From NCBI GenBank assembly GCA_963693285.1, contig OY848929.1, positions 1,862,501 to 1,926,500 on the forward strand: 64,000 nucleotides of DNA. The letters are read 5' to 3'. Shown here piece by piece: positions 50,709 through 63,684 of this stretch; positions within the stretch are counted from its first letter, which is position 1, and the number at the start of each line of letters is the position of its first letter. This stretch comes from Xestospongia muta (Eukaryota > Porifera > Demospongiae > Haplosclerida > Petrosiidae). The notes below the pieces were generated by a model. The model worked only from the letters and a program-made list of their open reading frames with translations. It made no database searches and was not told the DNA's origin. The position numbers and the translations under genes were made by a program.

Positions 50709-52004
50709 ATGGCAGCAGGCCCCAATAACACTTGGCAAAACGAAGTGGAGTCAGAGGCGTTAATATCATCGGAGCAAGAGGTAAAGCGTTAGTAATGTAC
50801 AAGAGCGTATGATACTTACCTAGTAAATGTGTATTGTTATGATAGACTAGCTGTTCTGTGAATTGTTGAAATTTGTAGTTGTATGATATCTATTTACTAA
50901 TAGTTTACAGCTTGGGAGTTATTTGAAGATTCCTCATACACTGTATGTGGATATACACACTCCTAGACATCAAACATTATATAACTAAATGAACAAAGTA
51001 TGGACTTACTACCTAACCATTAAACATTTTAATTATTAAGTCAAGACTAGTAGATTAGTGGGTCAGGTGTGATATATTTAGCTAATTGATAGTCCCAGTC
51101 AACTAGTCATCAAGTCATTCAGTAGTGACCTTATTTGAACAAAGTCTCATACTATTAAGCCATTCCCTATTGACTTGCATAGTCAGGTAATTAATGACTT
51201 CCTTATGATGTCACTGATGTGATTTCTGTTCTATAGACTGCTTATAGCTTAATACCTATTATATGTACATATATCATTATATGACCTTATTTTACTTAGA
51301 GTTTTTATCCTAAACAGCCAAATGAGATTATTGTTACTAATTCAGACCAAGGTAACACTGTTGCTGGAAGATTGACAGCTTCATTACTTACACGAATTGA
51401 TACGTTTGATCAACACCTTATCTCTGCAAACCAAAGACTTAATAAATGTGAGACTCAACTACAATCTACAAGAGATGATTTAGCTGGCCTCAGAGAAGAA
51501 TTACCAGCAGCAGTATTGAGACACTCCGAGATGAAAGGAAAACTTGAGGAAAGGCTTCAAGCTATTGATCAAATTCTTCAAAAAAGAATAAAGGAGTTTG
51601 AAATATCGGAAATGAGAATAATGACCACTTTTGAGACATCAACCAAACAGCATCATGACAATCAAGTCTTGATAAATAGTCAGATCAATGATAAAATCTA
51701 CAAGTTACAAAATGAGATGCAGTCTGACTACAGTGGACTCCAATGTCAATTTAGTCAATTGATCACAAGATTTGATGAATCTGATAAAAATTTGGCTAAG
51801 CTTAGCGAGCAGGTTGAAAGTGATGAAATAATGCAGACAATGTTGGCAAATGGCAAAAAAGACATTGATGAGCTGTCAGAAAAATTGCAAGTTTCCCAAA
51901 CTGAAGTTAATAAACTAAAAGAGAAGCTCTCTGAACTGGAGAGACAAGTGTATCAGTCCTCAGTGTCAGAAGTCACATTGATACCAAAACTGGAAGACCT
52001 CTGA
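50709..52004 (+). CDS. B2: short protein with the B-type coiled coil only
   Basis: Two exons, 50709-50780 and 51300-52004, joined in phase 0 at canonical GT-AG sites; 258 aa. Exon 1 encodes 24 residues (MAAGPNNTWQNEVESEALIS..) with no similarity to the death domain of B1. Exon 2 aligns with the last exon of B1 along its length (IDTFDQH, RLNKCETQLQSTRDDL, NSQINDKIYKLQNEMQ). The death and middle domains are absent. Probably an exon-shuffled or truncated paralog able to dimerise with B1; that is inference. A frame-preserving pattern of changes suggests it is or was coding. A degraded AQR 3' copy follows. Confidence 0.75.
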
Positions 52005-52379
52005 TCATGAAATGTACATGGTTACAATAGTAACAAAAAAAATAATACGTGTAATAACACCTTTTGTACAATTGTCCCCAATATTAATTTAGTATGCAAC
52101 AAAATTAATAATTAAAGTTAATTTTAAATGTCTATAGTCAGTTCAGTCTTCTTATCTAGAAATTTCAATACTGTAATTTCAGTGCCAAATTGATCAATAA
52201 CACTTTCTATATATGGATGACATTGTGTTCTTTCTTATTCTAAAAATCACTTTTACATAGAAAGGTGTTTTCACATGAAGTAACCACTTTTAGAATTCTT
52301 ACATTAAGTGCTTTAACAATGAAAGTAGTGATTTTTACAGAGCTTGGATGTAACCTCCCTGAGAGACACCATTTTTATT

Positions 52380-53120
52380 TACATTGAATTATTTATTACT
52401 CATAAGGATTGTTATAAGAGGCATATCTGCCTCTTTGGAAGCTGGTTTTCCAACTCCACAGGAATGCTCTTGTCAGATAAATCTCCTACTTCCATTTCTG
52501 GACCATCCTGCTCTATTCACCTTCCTGAGGTGATTGAGACAAGGAAGGAGTGTCTTCAGTTAGTGGAATCAGTTTTGGGGTACTCTGTAGAGTTAGTACT
52601 CTTGTGTGATACTCTCTGTATCCTAGTTGAGCTAGGAAAGGCATATCAGGAGCTATCAGGATAGGAGATATAGGAGGATGATCATACTAAAAGAAAGAAA
52701 TTCACTTGAACTATCTAGTGTACTCAGGTACAAGATTGGCTAACACACTACATCAAAGCAATAATTCAATAAATTATTTACTGGAACTTTGTTTTTTTTA
52801 CTTTAAAATGAAGCATGTTTTATAATGGCTTATAAATACTGACTTACAAATAGAATCACTGTAACAACTTACAGGTCGCTGTGTAGGGTAGAATTCATCT
52901 GGTACTAAATGTAATCTTACAGGTCTTTTCATTAGCTGTATAAAGGAATCCTCCATTTTCAGATAATATTAATACCTGAGCTTACCAAATTAAAAGCTGG
53001 TTGTAGCTCAATACAGTTTCTAAATAAAGATACTCTAGCTAAGATATAGAGACCAAGATGTGCCCTTGACATGGCTACTACATCACGAAGATGACCAACA
53101 TGTTTTGTACATACAAGAGA
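52380..53120 (-). pseudogene. AQR 3'-end copy next to B2, degraded
   Basis: Parts of the AQR tail exon (52400-52690) are recognisable with large deletions. The helicase exon (about 52980-53115) reads [20 protein letters not shown], lacking four residues (RRLV) found in the intact copy. Similarity stops at a (TTA)n run near 53120. Non-functional. Confidence 0.8.
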
Positions 53121-53225
53121 AATAATAATATTATTATTATTATTATTAATGTCACACATAGAAGACTGCCCAGCCACAAGTGACAATTAATTACAAAGTA
53201 AGATAAAGTAATGTGATATAAATAT

Positions 53226-54530
53226 AAATTAACCCTATAGTTAGACAAAATATTGACCCACTCTCCTTAGCTGTTTACTTTGTGCCTCTTCTTCTGAACA
53301 TCATTACTCCTAATCTTAGACCAGTGAGTTTTAATGTAATACAAATACAAGAACATCTGGTATGTTTTGATAGCCAACCCACTTTAGATTATCTTATTAT
53401 TTAGATTAGTGAGTTTAATGACTTTTTATACAAACTTACATGTTTTGTGCTTTTTAGTTGTCAAACAATAATTTATATTTCTATAAATGATATTTCTAGA
53501 TTGAACTAGCTAAAGTGAAAGTTGAAGTCAAACATGAAAGTGTCAACATCTCTGCTAACAGGTATAGATAGTGTTATGTTATAAGATAACTACTGAATTT
53601 ATAGCATATAGATTATTTCACTTAATTTTATTTGTTTTAGGTTAATTTTATTTGTTTTAGGTTAATGTCCAGTTATATACAAGATGGGAGAAAGAACTAT
53701 TAAATAATATTGTTCAAATTATGAGTTATTATAACATCTCTTATCGACAAGACAGAACTACTGATGGACAATATACTTACTTCTTGGAACAGTAAGTCAA
53801 CAGTTATTATGATATTTAATAATATCTCTTTTAGTGATTTGGAAAGACTTTGTCATTATTCTGGTCTTTTACAGAAGAGACAACTTCAATATGCTACAAA
53901 ACAGTTGTTAGCTAGAGAAGTAAGTTATATGCAAGCTATAGTATTTGTAGGGAGTTATTGAACATCTGGTATGTTTTGATAGCCAACCCACTTTAGATTA
54001 TCTATGATTAGTGAGTATGTAATGACTTTTTATACAAACTTAAATGTTTTGTACTTTTCAGTTGTCAAGTAATAATTTCAATAACTTTCTATAAATGATA
54101 TTTGTATCTAGATTGAACTAGCTAAAGTGAAAGATGAAGTCAAACATGAAAGTGTCAATATCTCTGCTAACAGGTATAGATAGTGTTATGTTATATCGAC
54201 TGAATTTATAGTATAAATTATTTTACTTGGTACATAAAATATAGTAGACAATTCAGTTTAGGCTGGACATGTGTTATGGATATAGCTATGTTTGTTTTCA
54301 TTGTTTTATTCTATTATTATAGACAATAATATTGCTACATTTAACCTATATGTCTATAGTTCTTCTTCTAAATTAAAAGTAACTACTGTTGAGAACAAAG
54401 AGAGAACAGAGGTATTCATCACTAGATACATATATTTGATTGTAACTAATTTATTGAAAACATATTATAATACAGAATCTTTTCAGTTTCAGAGGGATTT
54501 TTTTGGTCAGTTACTCAATCAGAGATAAGA
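53226..54530 (+). pseudogene. Rearranged copy of the CHTF18 3' end
   Basis: Homologous to about 1-1310 in inverted orientation. It starts inside an exon ([11 protein letters not shown]) at about 53226. The exon reading [19 protein letters not shown] occurs twice, at about 53500-53562 and 54113-54173, with the [17 protein letters not shown] and [12 protein letters not shown] exons between. It also holds the final exon (QRDFFGQLLNQR, about 54488-54525), which is outside the window in the true gene. Scrambled exon order and lack of upstream exons make it non-functional. Confidence 0.88.
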
Positions 54531-54839
54531 TCTGATTCTATTAAAGAGACAAGGACAGGATCTTCAATTTCAATTTGGTTTTGTTTAATGAAGGGTTCTC
54601 AGATGCTGTTAAGAGAACTACATGAATCCAAGATTTACTATAAATTAGTATTTTAATGTGCAACACACAGTTACTATTATATAATGTAAAAACCATACTA
54701 TTATTGTAATTACAAGCAACCTTAGTTAGTATCATGAAATTGATTGTCATATCTTTATTGGTTTGTGTAGATTGTCACTACCCAAATTGTTGCACTAAAA
54801 AGTGGAACCAAAATACACAAAACCCAACTCGATACTATC
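54531..54839. other. Spacer
   Basis: AT-rich, no gene or repeat recognised. Confidence 0.4.
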
Positions 54840-55185
54840 ACTATTATTAATCGACCTCTCTTTAGCAAATACCTAGTCTCGTGTACCTAGCCCCTCCCCC
54901 TGCGGGAATGGAGGGTCTGGTCAACTCTAAAGCATACATACTTCTAGTTAACTGTAATCATATATAGTATTCCCAAGTCATGGAATTTTACGAACACTTA
55001 ATTTTATAACACATCTTCTGAATGCACAAACCCTACATGTGATGTAAGCTTAGTCTATATAAATTCGTATAATCATTGGAGCGTTCATGTTATTTCCCTG
55101 CCTTACCTCCTTTAATTTGTTGTCTATACTGAAACAAACCATTGTATTCAGGAACTACCTCGTGAGGGGAGGACTATTAGTAACT
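54840..55185. repeat. Interspersed repeat just upstream of A3
   Basis: Matches the reverse complement of 31040-31500 (AATTTGTTGTCTATA, GGAATGGAGGGTCTGGTCAA). It ends some 45 bp before the A3 start codon and so may overlap its promoter. Confidence 0.7.
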
Positions 55186-55228
55186 AAAATAACTCTGCAA
55201 AGTCAATAACTGATAGTCAACCACAAAT

Positions 55229-58200
55229 ATGGCTACCAATCTCAGTGTAGATGATGTAGCTGTATATAAGACATCACTGGTGACTACATTTAATTCCCAG
55301 TATGCCAAACTCTTTGAAACATTGAAAGGCTCTCTAGAAGACTTTGCCAAGAGATTGTTTGAAGCAGGTTTAATAACAAAACCTGTTATGTTATCCAATG
55401 ACTATGACAAGATTGTTGGTGAGTTTCTTGCTGGGATAGAATATATGGACTCAAAGACTGATCTACAACAACATTGTCAAGTGTTTGTTGATGCTCTTGA
55501 GGGTCTAGGAAGTGTTGCTACCAGATGTGCTGCTAAAAATCTTGCTAAAGAATGGCAATTAAAACCAGAATATGAAGGCAGGTCAACACAATCTCTATCA
55601 GAAGACGTCTTGATGAAACATAGCGTTGAACTGTGTGAATTGCTAGCAGTGAACGACACCAAACAATCTCTTACCAATAATCTAACAGCTGTTGGTCTAT
55701 TATCTCAGGAAACAGCATGTAGTATTGGAAATCCTGACATTCTACTTCAGGAAGTATTGGCAGCTATTCAAAATAATCCTTCTCTTTTTGCTGACCTCCT
55801 TACAGAAATGAAGAAGAATGAATGTCTTCAAGAAATGGTGACAAAATTAGAGAAAAGTTTTATGTCATTTGTTCAAGATAATCTGGCAAACACAACTGAT
55901 GACAATCAAATACTACCAAGTTCTTCACAACTTACTTTTCCTTCTACTGATAATGAACATCTGATGACTTTTATAGGAGAGTTGGAAGGTAAGTTAATTT
56001 AGTTCCTTTTTAAAGTTGTTTAATAAATATATTTCTAATTGTTACTAGCTGAAGTAGCGGATAAGGTGGGCAAATTAGAGCTCTCATTTCATCAATGGCT
56101 GCTAGAAGTACGCAAATACATCCAGAAAGTGGACCCAGATGAAGTCAAGTTTTACATTTCACTTTTACTAAATGGTTCTCATGAACTAACCAAATTGTAC
56201 CTAGACAAAGTGAACACTCCCAGTCTCTCTGTAGGAAGTGATACTATTCTTTTTTTAATGTCTCAGGGTTTATTAAGTTTTTGGAATTATGGCACTCTAC
56301 AATACATTGTCAAATCTTTACTACAACAAGATGCAAAGATTATAACTATGATGGAGGAGTATGATCGAGATTATCATACATTTTGCGACACTTTACTACA
56401 ACTACAAAAGGCTTTTATTAAAGATGAAGTCAAGAACCCTCATCCTAAACCACCAGCCTGTTTACAGCAATTTCGTTTTAAGATGAAAGATCCTTGGCCA
56501 ACCAAAAGTATTCAACAATGGCATGACAAATACTCAGGAATGTTTCCATGGTCTCAACACACAGTGATGACAAGCATTACTCCAGGTTGTATCGCTATTA
56601 CATATGTAGCTCTTCCTTGTGTAACATCTACCGTGTTAAGAGATTTGACTGACCCTGTTATCTTAGAAAAATTAGAGTCAATTGGAGTGACTGTAGTCTT
56701 ACCTCACATTGGACAAGAAGAATCTATGGTATTGTTTTCATGTAATAATTTAAGGGTTCATTGTTTGTTTAGATATTGAGAGACTCTTCAGAAAGTGCAT
56801 ATAAAAGTTAGCTATATGTCATAGTCATATGGCAGACATTGCAATAAAATTACAGATTGTATTTATGATTGTAAACATCACTGATATTAAATAACAATGT
56901 GTTGGAAATTCATTGTAAAATCAATGCATGTAAACGTTTAGAAGCTTTCCATTACATGCATCATTGATTGGTTGTTTTAACTAATAATGTCCATGTCTAT
57001 TTGTTACAGTCCTAATAGATTTCCTATCATATGTATAACTGCTATGAGTAAAAATATGATAACAAGGAAAGTAAAGCTGTGATAAGCATACACTCCCTCA
57101 AATACCTCTATATATAAGTGCATGTATAAATGTATAATGCATGTTAAAATTATACTTAAATAAAGTTCAGTACATTACTATATTGCGTATTCAAAAATAT
57201 ATACCACTTTATTAGATTATGAACATCATGTACATTAATCTATGAAGGAGTGTACACTAACCAGACTGTTCATTGTGTTGATTTTGTTCTTATCATAATT
57301 TAACTAATAGTAGTTATGACAGTCTTATTATCTATGCATGCTCAATAGATATTTTATTTGGTTAATATGATTATAGTATAATAATCATTTTAGTAGTCAC
57401 ATATAGAATTTAATGAGAGTTGCTAAACAAATACTTATCTATATTTTATTAGAATTTACACAACATATCTACATCATATGTATTTCCATCAAAGATTACA
57501 TCGATAAACCAATAGTGGGGTTTTCTGGATAACATTATCCAATAGTAAAAGCATTGTACAAAAAGCAATTGGAAAGAATTAGAAAACAACAGTTGGAAAT
57601 AAGTATCATTTACCCATGGCAGCTATAACAATTAAAGTGTTTACATTTTAAAAATCCATTTTTTGGCATTTACACCAAATTTACATCAAACATCCAGTTG
57701 TATTGCAAGCATTTATCTTGTAATGATTATGTTTACATTTTTGCATCAAATAATGTTGCAACAAGCAGCCAGCAGTATATTGAAATTATTGAAAGAAACA
57801 AACCAAGGTTGGTATATACTCCTTTATAGATAGAGTATGATGCATGTTTACATCTGATACAGTGGTATATATATTTGTATATATCTGAGAGTGCACTGTG
57901 GTCACAGCTTTACTTTCCTTGTTATCATAACTTCATTCATAGGATTTATTTTTTCCCTGTGAAATGATAAATAAAAGTTGCTAGGTTGAATAAATTGTAT
58001 AGAGAGCTATAACATGCAGGTTGCAAGTAACAAAATTAATTGATACAATCTGAAAGTGAACATAATCTTGCTTTCATTACTAATTTACTATGTAGATTTA
58101 ATAAGAGTCAATTCCATAGGACAATAGTTATTAATTTTACTTTTAGTTTGCATTAAATAATTTTGGTTAAATTAACTAATCAGTTTTTACAATGAATTAA

Positions 58201-59837
58201 ATATACAGTATATTAAAAGCTAAAAAATGATAAAATGCTATTTTAAGTGTTCCATATAACAATTGCAATCAAGATTGCTTTGTTCTGTTTAGTTGTTAAT
58301 TTTGCCTTGTAAGATTTTTAAAGTCCATGTTTTAAGTGTTTCTGTTGCAGAATGTAAATGCACACATTAATGATAGTTACCCATAGTGATATGTAAACTG
58401 TAATCACACAACTCTGGAATGCAAAGAACACTATTAATTTTATATGGCATTTCTGTTATATCACTTTACTGTAAAGGCATTGCCACAATATTTATGATAC
58501 TTTAAGCACTTTTGTAAGCACTAACGAGTGGTTGAGTCAAGGGTCAAATTCAATGCAACCTAAACAAAGTATATATAGTAGGGATAGAACCTTCATCCCT
58601 TCGTTAATACAGGCATATGCAAAATGGAACAAAATGAATATTATTCAAATATATTGCTACATATGTACAGTTTAGATTGTACCTGTGCTATAACGTAGGA
58701 ATGATGAAATTGTATTATTTGTATATCATACTGACATTAGCATCCCTATAAACTATTACTTCCTTTTTTAGAAATGTTCTATTTACTTGTTTGCTTATAG
58801 CAAAGTGTCTAAACAAATACATTATCAACTTATAATCCAGAATGTATTTTCTTTAGGACAGAACAGCTGAACCAGTGGTTTCACTCAAAAACTCAATGCC
58901 AAATAAAGCAAGTGAACATGTTGACAGGGCACATACACGTGTTGATAGTATCCTTACTAACAAAACTAATTTGTCTTCTACACCCGACATCAACCTATTG
59001 CTTGAGGAAGCCCTAAGGAAAATACAATACTTAGACACCAATTACCAGAAAATGGCACAAGAAGTTGAAGCCCTGCGATTAGCTGTTACTCAATATGAGC
59101 AAGAAAAGTTTGTTTATTACCGTACCATTTCAAAGTTGGTGGTTCGAGATGCAATCATGGCTGCCAAAACTAAAAGTAGCTTTCAAGAAGTACAAGAGAC
59201 CCAGTCCAGACATGATGTTGCACTCCAGCAACATCAGAGTGACCATGAAAAAAAATTGAATAAGCTTAAGGTAGACATGAAAAATAAAGCTGACAACAAG
59301 TGTCTGATTTCCATTGAAGAGAGTCTTAAAACTCTAAAAGAAATTCTAGCTCAGCACTGTGAACGAATGGATATCACTGATGAAAAGTTTGAAGATTTTT
59401 TATCGAGGATGCAAATGGAAGAGAGGAATGCTCGAAGACAATACAGACCTAGATTATCACTTGAAAAATTCAATGAAGCACATCATGAACTATCTCGTGA
59501 GGATTTAAAACAGTCTTTGAAAGAGTCAGATCAAAATATCTCTCTGAGACAATCATATGACCACTTGACAGTCAATCGTCCAAGATTTGACAGTGGAGTA
59601 AGTGTAACAAGCAGTGAAAGCCTACAATTTCAGCTTCAAGATGAATGTCTTACCTCATCTTTACCATTAACTAGCCATGATTCTGGTTTTAACACCTTGG
59701 CAGTAATTCAAGAAACCTGTGATACCTTTGCTCCAACGAACCCAGTAGTGGAAGCAAGTCAAGAGACCAGATCATTTCGACTAAAACCTTATCAAGTCCC
59801 AACAACTCTAATAACAGAAGTTACTAATGATTCTTGA
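55229..59837 (+). CDS. A3: intact helical domain, middle domain and coiled coil
   Basis: Three exons, 55229-55988, 56049-56728 and 58857-59837, are fully in phase: 806 aa. Residues 1-115 form a predicted all-helical domain (VTTFNSQYAKLFETLKGSLE) that may be death-fold; 116-253 is a linker with more helix. Residues 254-480 are the middle domain: LSFHQWLLEVRKYIQKVDPD, SQGLLSFWNYGTLQYIV, TPGCIAITYVALPCVTS, then ILEKLESIGVTVV. Residues 481-806 are mainly coiled coil (LDTNYQKMAQEVEALR) followed by a Ser/Thr-rich end, ending ATNDS-like (TEVTNDS). No signal peptide or membrane segment was seen, so it is probably intracellular. The reference copy for the family. Function unknown. Confidence 0.85.
56729..58856. 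other. A3 intron
   Basis: Homologous to the A2 intron. The same inverted AACAAGGAAAGTAAAGCT arms occur at about 57055-57935. No gene seen. Confidence 0.55.
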
Positions 59838-59984
59838 ATATTTTATGCGTATGGTTGCATAATATAAGTATGTATTAGATTAGACAAAATTATGTGCTAT
59901 ATTATTTTGGTACAAGAGCTAAATTCTATTTAATACACAACAGTTTGGATTGCCAACCACTACTAATGTAATTATGTACATTAT

Positions 59985-62095
59985 CTATTGTTCCATTGGT
60001 TCGATTTTTGTTTCTGTTTCAGTAACTTGTTGAATTGCTTCTTCTTCTTTCTCTTCCACTGTTTCCTTTTCAGTAGTACTAATGTGACTTTCAGTAGCAG
60101 GAACAGTTTCTATAGTAACAGGCATCTCTGACTCTAAAGGATGTTGGTTCTCTGACTCTAGAGGAATACTTTCTGTTTTCTCCTTAGATAAATCTTCCAT
60201 TTCTGTATCATTCTGCTCTTTTGGAGCAGTTATACTCTCTTCTTGAAGTGGTTGAGACATGAGAGAAACATTTTCAGGTGGAGGAACCAGTTTTGTAGTA
60301 CTCCGTAGAGCTTGTACTCGTGTGTGATACTCTCTGTATACTAGTTGAGCTAGGAAAGGCATATCAGGAACAATAAGGACAGGAGATACAGGAGGATGAT
60401 CATACTAGAAGAAGGAAATTCACTTAAACTATCTAATGTATTCAGGTACAAGATCAGCTAACTTATAAACTATAAACATTTGTATATAAATAGCCATCAT
60501 TTCTTGTTGATTTCATATTATGCAGCTGATAAAGGCCTTTAGGCCAAAACATTTATAAATCTTTTTTCAACCATCATTTACAGAAATAACATGTTTATAA
60601 AGCCCAACTATTTCTTATTCTACAAATACAATCACTATAACAACTTACAGGTCGCTGTGTAGGGTAGAACTCATCTGGTACTAAATGTAATCTTACTGGT
60701 CTTTTCATTAGCTATATAAAGGAGTCCTACATTATCAGATAATACTAATAGCTAAGCTTACCAAATTAAAAGCTGGTTGTAGCTCAATACAGTGTCTAAA
60801 TAAAGATACTCTAGCTAAGATATAGAGACCAAGACCTGCTCTTGACATGGCTACCACTAATCGTCTCACATCACGAAGATGACCAACATGTTTTGTTCGT
60901 ACAAGAGAAATAATAATGTAATCATTTTGTTGTCCTTGATAACGATCCACTGTTGTCACCTAATGTGGACAGAGTACATGTACATTGTGTGATATATAGA
61001 ATACCTTCTCTGGTAGACCAAAGACAGGATTATGAGCACATCTCCTCCGAAGGACATCTCTTATCAGATGTTTCTGACCATTATAAGTTGTAAGGATAGC
61101 TATCTTGTCTGGAGGATAACCTTGTAGTCTCATATACATATACAGAGCAACAGCATACTCTGCCTCACCAAGATTCTAGAGAGAGAATGGAAAAGGAGAG
61201 AGTTTGTTAATATTCCTAGTCTACTGTTTACCTGGTAGAAGTAAGGGGTGGGTGTGGTCTCTCCAACTCCATTAAAATCATCTACATTAATTAGTTGATA
61301 ATCAAACTCAAATCCAGAATTAGCCACCAGATACTCAGGAGACGTCAAAACATGTGAAAGGTTACCAAGTGTCTCATATCGCCAGTTATAAAGTGAACAG
61401 AGAGAAGGTCTTGCTCTACCTTGTGCATCTAACTGTATCACAGGAACACCTAGTCGAACAAATCTTGTAAACATAGACTGTTCCATGTTAGAGAATTTCT
61501 GAAACGCCATGTTCTTAATAACTGGAGGTAACTGTAGAGAAAAGAAATATCAGTACAGTGTTTGTGCTTATTATTTGTAAAACTGAGTTTCTCCTTATGT
61601 ATTGTACAATAACTGACTATACCTGATGATGATCTCCAATCATAATGACTCTCTTTAATCTGTTGTGACCATCTTCAGGAGTCTAATAGAATTATATATT
61701 ATATGGTAAGTGCACATGTACATGTATATGGTCCAGCAGTACCTGTAACATTAGTGGAATAAATGTTTCCACTTCAAGTATTTGAGCTGCCTCTTCCATT
61801 AACACATTATCATACTATAAGAGAGATAACAGTATAGCATTGACAGACATTTAACTTACCTTGAATGCTAACTCTACCAAGTCTTTTCTCTTCAAAGCTG
61901 CATGAGTACATGTAAGGGCAATGATTTTAGCTTCTTTAATAAGGAGATAATTCACACGATCACGACTACTTCTGAGCAGTTCAAAAGCTCTAAATTCCTG
62001 AGTGTTAAAATAGTAAAGATATGAACCTTAACACATACACATAGTATACTTACTTCAAGTTGGCTAAAGATTTTATGAATATGTCGATAGCATCC
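59985..62095 (-). CDS. AQR: Aquarius-like intron-binding helicase (C-terminal exons)
   Basis: Nine exons of AQR, the SF1 helicase of the spliceosome that binds introns and couples splicing to snoRNP assembly. From right to left: 62054-62095 ([14 protein letters not shown]), about 61862-61998 ([15 protein letters not shown]), 61743-61815 ([20 protein letters not shown], with motif II-like EEAAQ), 61622-61683 (MIGDHHQ, motif III), about 61232-61531 ([18 protein letters not shown]), about 61005-61177 ([14 protein letters not shown]), 60772-60960 ([36 protein letters not shown], motifs V and VI), 60648-60715 and 59985-60405 (acidic tail). The stop is TAG 59985-59987. No frame breaks seen. Upstream exons lie beyond the right edge, past a transposon in this intron. 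The reverse-strand neighbour A3 ends only 147 bp away. Confidence 0.92.
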
Positions 62096-62137
62096 CTAGA
62101 GAAATGACAGTGTACAATGAAACAATTAATAATATAA

Positions 62138-63648
62138 TTAAAGGGTAACTGAAATGCGTATTTTGAAATTTTTGAAACTTGGTTATTCGTTAAATAATAA
62201 TATGATAATATATAAACCTTACTTGTTTTCTTGAAATGGAACTTTCTTTTGAAATAAAACAAAGTCAAACCTTGCTCAATCACAAGTCAGCCATCTTCTT
62301 CCTGTTTAAGCAGCAAAATCGGCAAACGCATTATGACATCACAAGATGAACGATGAAGTTGAACTCAATTCAACACCTGGTAGGAAGTGTGAACTACTGG
62401 AAAATGCCTAAGAGATGCGTTGTTTTTGGTTGTGGTATTACTAACAAGGATGGAGTGAGTCTATTTTCATTCTCTAAAGATCCAGTACTCGATAAAAAAA
62501 ATGGACTGAGCAAATAAAGAGAAGCAAGGACAAGTGGTTAGGACCAACCAGTACTACTCATTTTTGTGTAGTTGCCACTTTACTGAAGACTATTTCCAGC
62601 CTGATATAGTTATTGCTGGTAGTCTAGGAGTATCTAAAAAAAACGAAACTAAAATTTGATGCTATCTCAAACAGTCTTCAAGAGACCAGTTAATGAAGAT
62701 CAAACTAAGGAGGCATCACATTTAAAGAAGTCTAAATCAACAAATAGACATGAACATTACAAAAGAAGAGAGAATTGGAAGATATATATATATAAGAGCT
62801 ATCACTACTGGATTATAACTGTTTGAATTGATTTAGGTTGTGAAAATGCTAGTAGATGCATCAGATGAAGAGTCCAATTAGGCTAATAATGAGAGTGAGT
62901 CCAGTATGGCTACAGATGAAGAATAGCTCAGCTAAGAGTGGGACATTCGAATTTACCTGAAGAACCTGGATATGAATCATGTTCATTTGTATCAGATTTT
63001 CTACCAGGCATGTTTTAAAGTGTATACTTCTACAGATTTTGTTCATATTGTACTTCCATTGCAATAGTACTATCAAGCAGTAAGGAAAAGCAAAAAATGA
63101 AATTGAAAAGTATGTAATTCAGTTATGTTAAAGCTGTCATGACATGTTAATGTTAGGCTGTCAGACAACTATACAATGTCAATCTACTGAAACATAAACA
63201 ATGTCTATGTACTGTCATATATCTGTACAATGTAACCTTTTAATTGATGATAAGAAAAGTACTGAATCATCAGATCACTCAATACACTTATAAATTCAAA
63301 ATCAGATGAATCATTATATCATTTATCAATTGAAGAGTAAGTATAATATAAATGCTTGTATGTAAAGTGTTCAGTATAATGGCATGATCTTTGAAGACAA
63401 ATAACACTCACTCATTAATAGCTAATGGTAAAGTTGCAGACCCATATTCTTGTCAGTATTGGTAATATGCAGTTTGTAATGTCAACACATTCAAGCAAAC
63501 AGCATGCAATCCTAGATGGCCAGTAATACATAGGAGTTCAGGTATCTCAGCTTCTTCCATTTATCATTCATTTTCATAATTTCCTGACAGCAAATGCACT
63601 CCTTTGAAATACTCATGATTACGCAGTGGCTACATGAACACCTATAAT

Positions 63649-63684
<36 letters not shown>

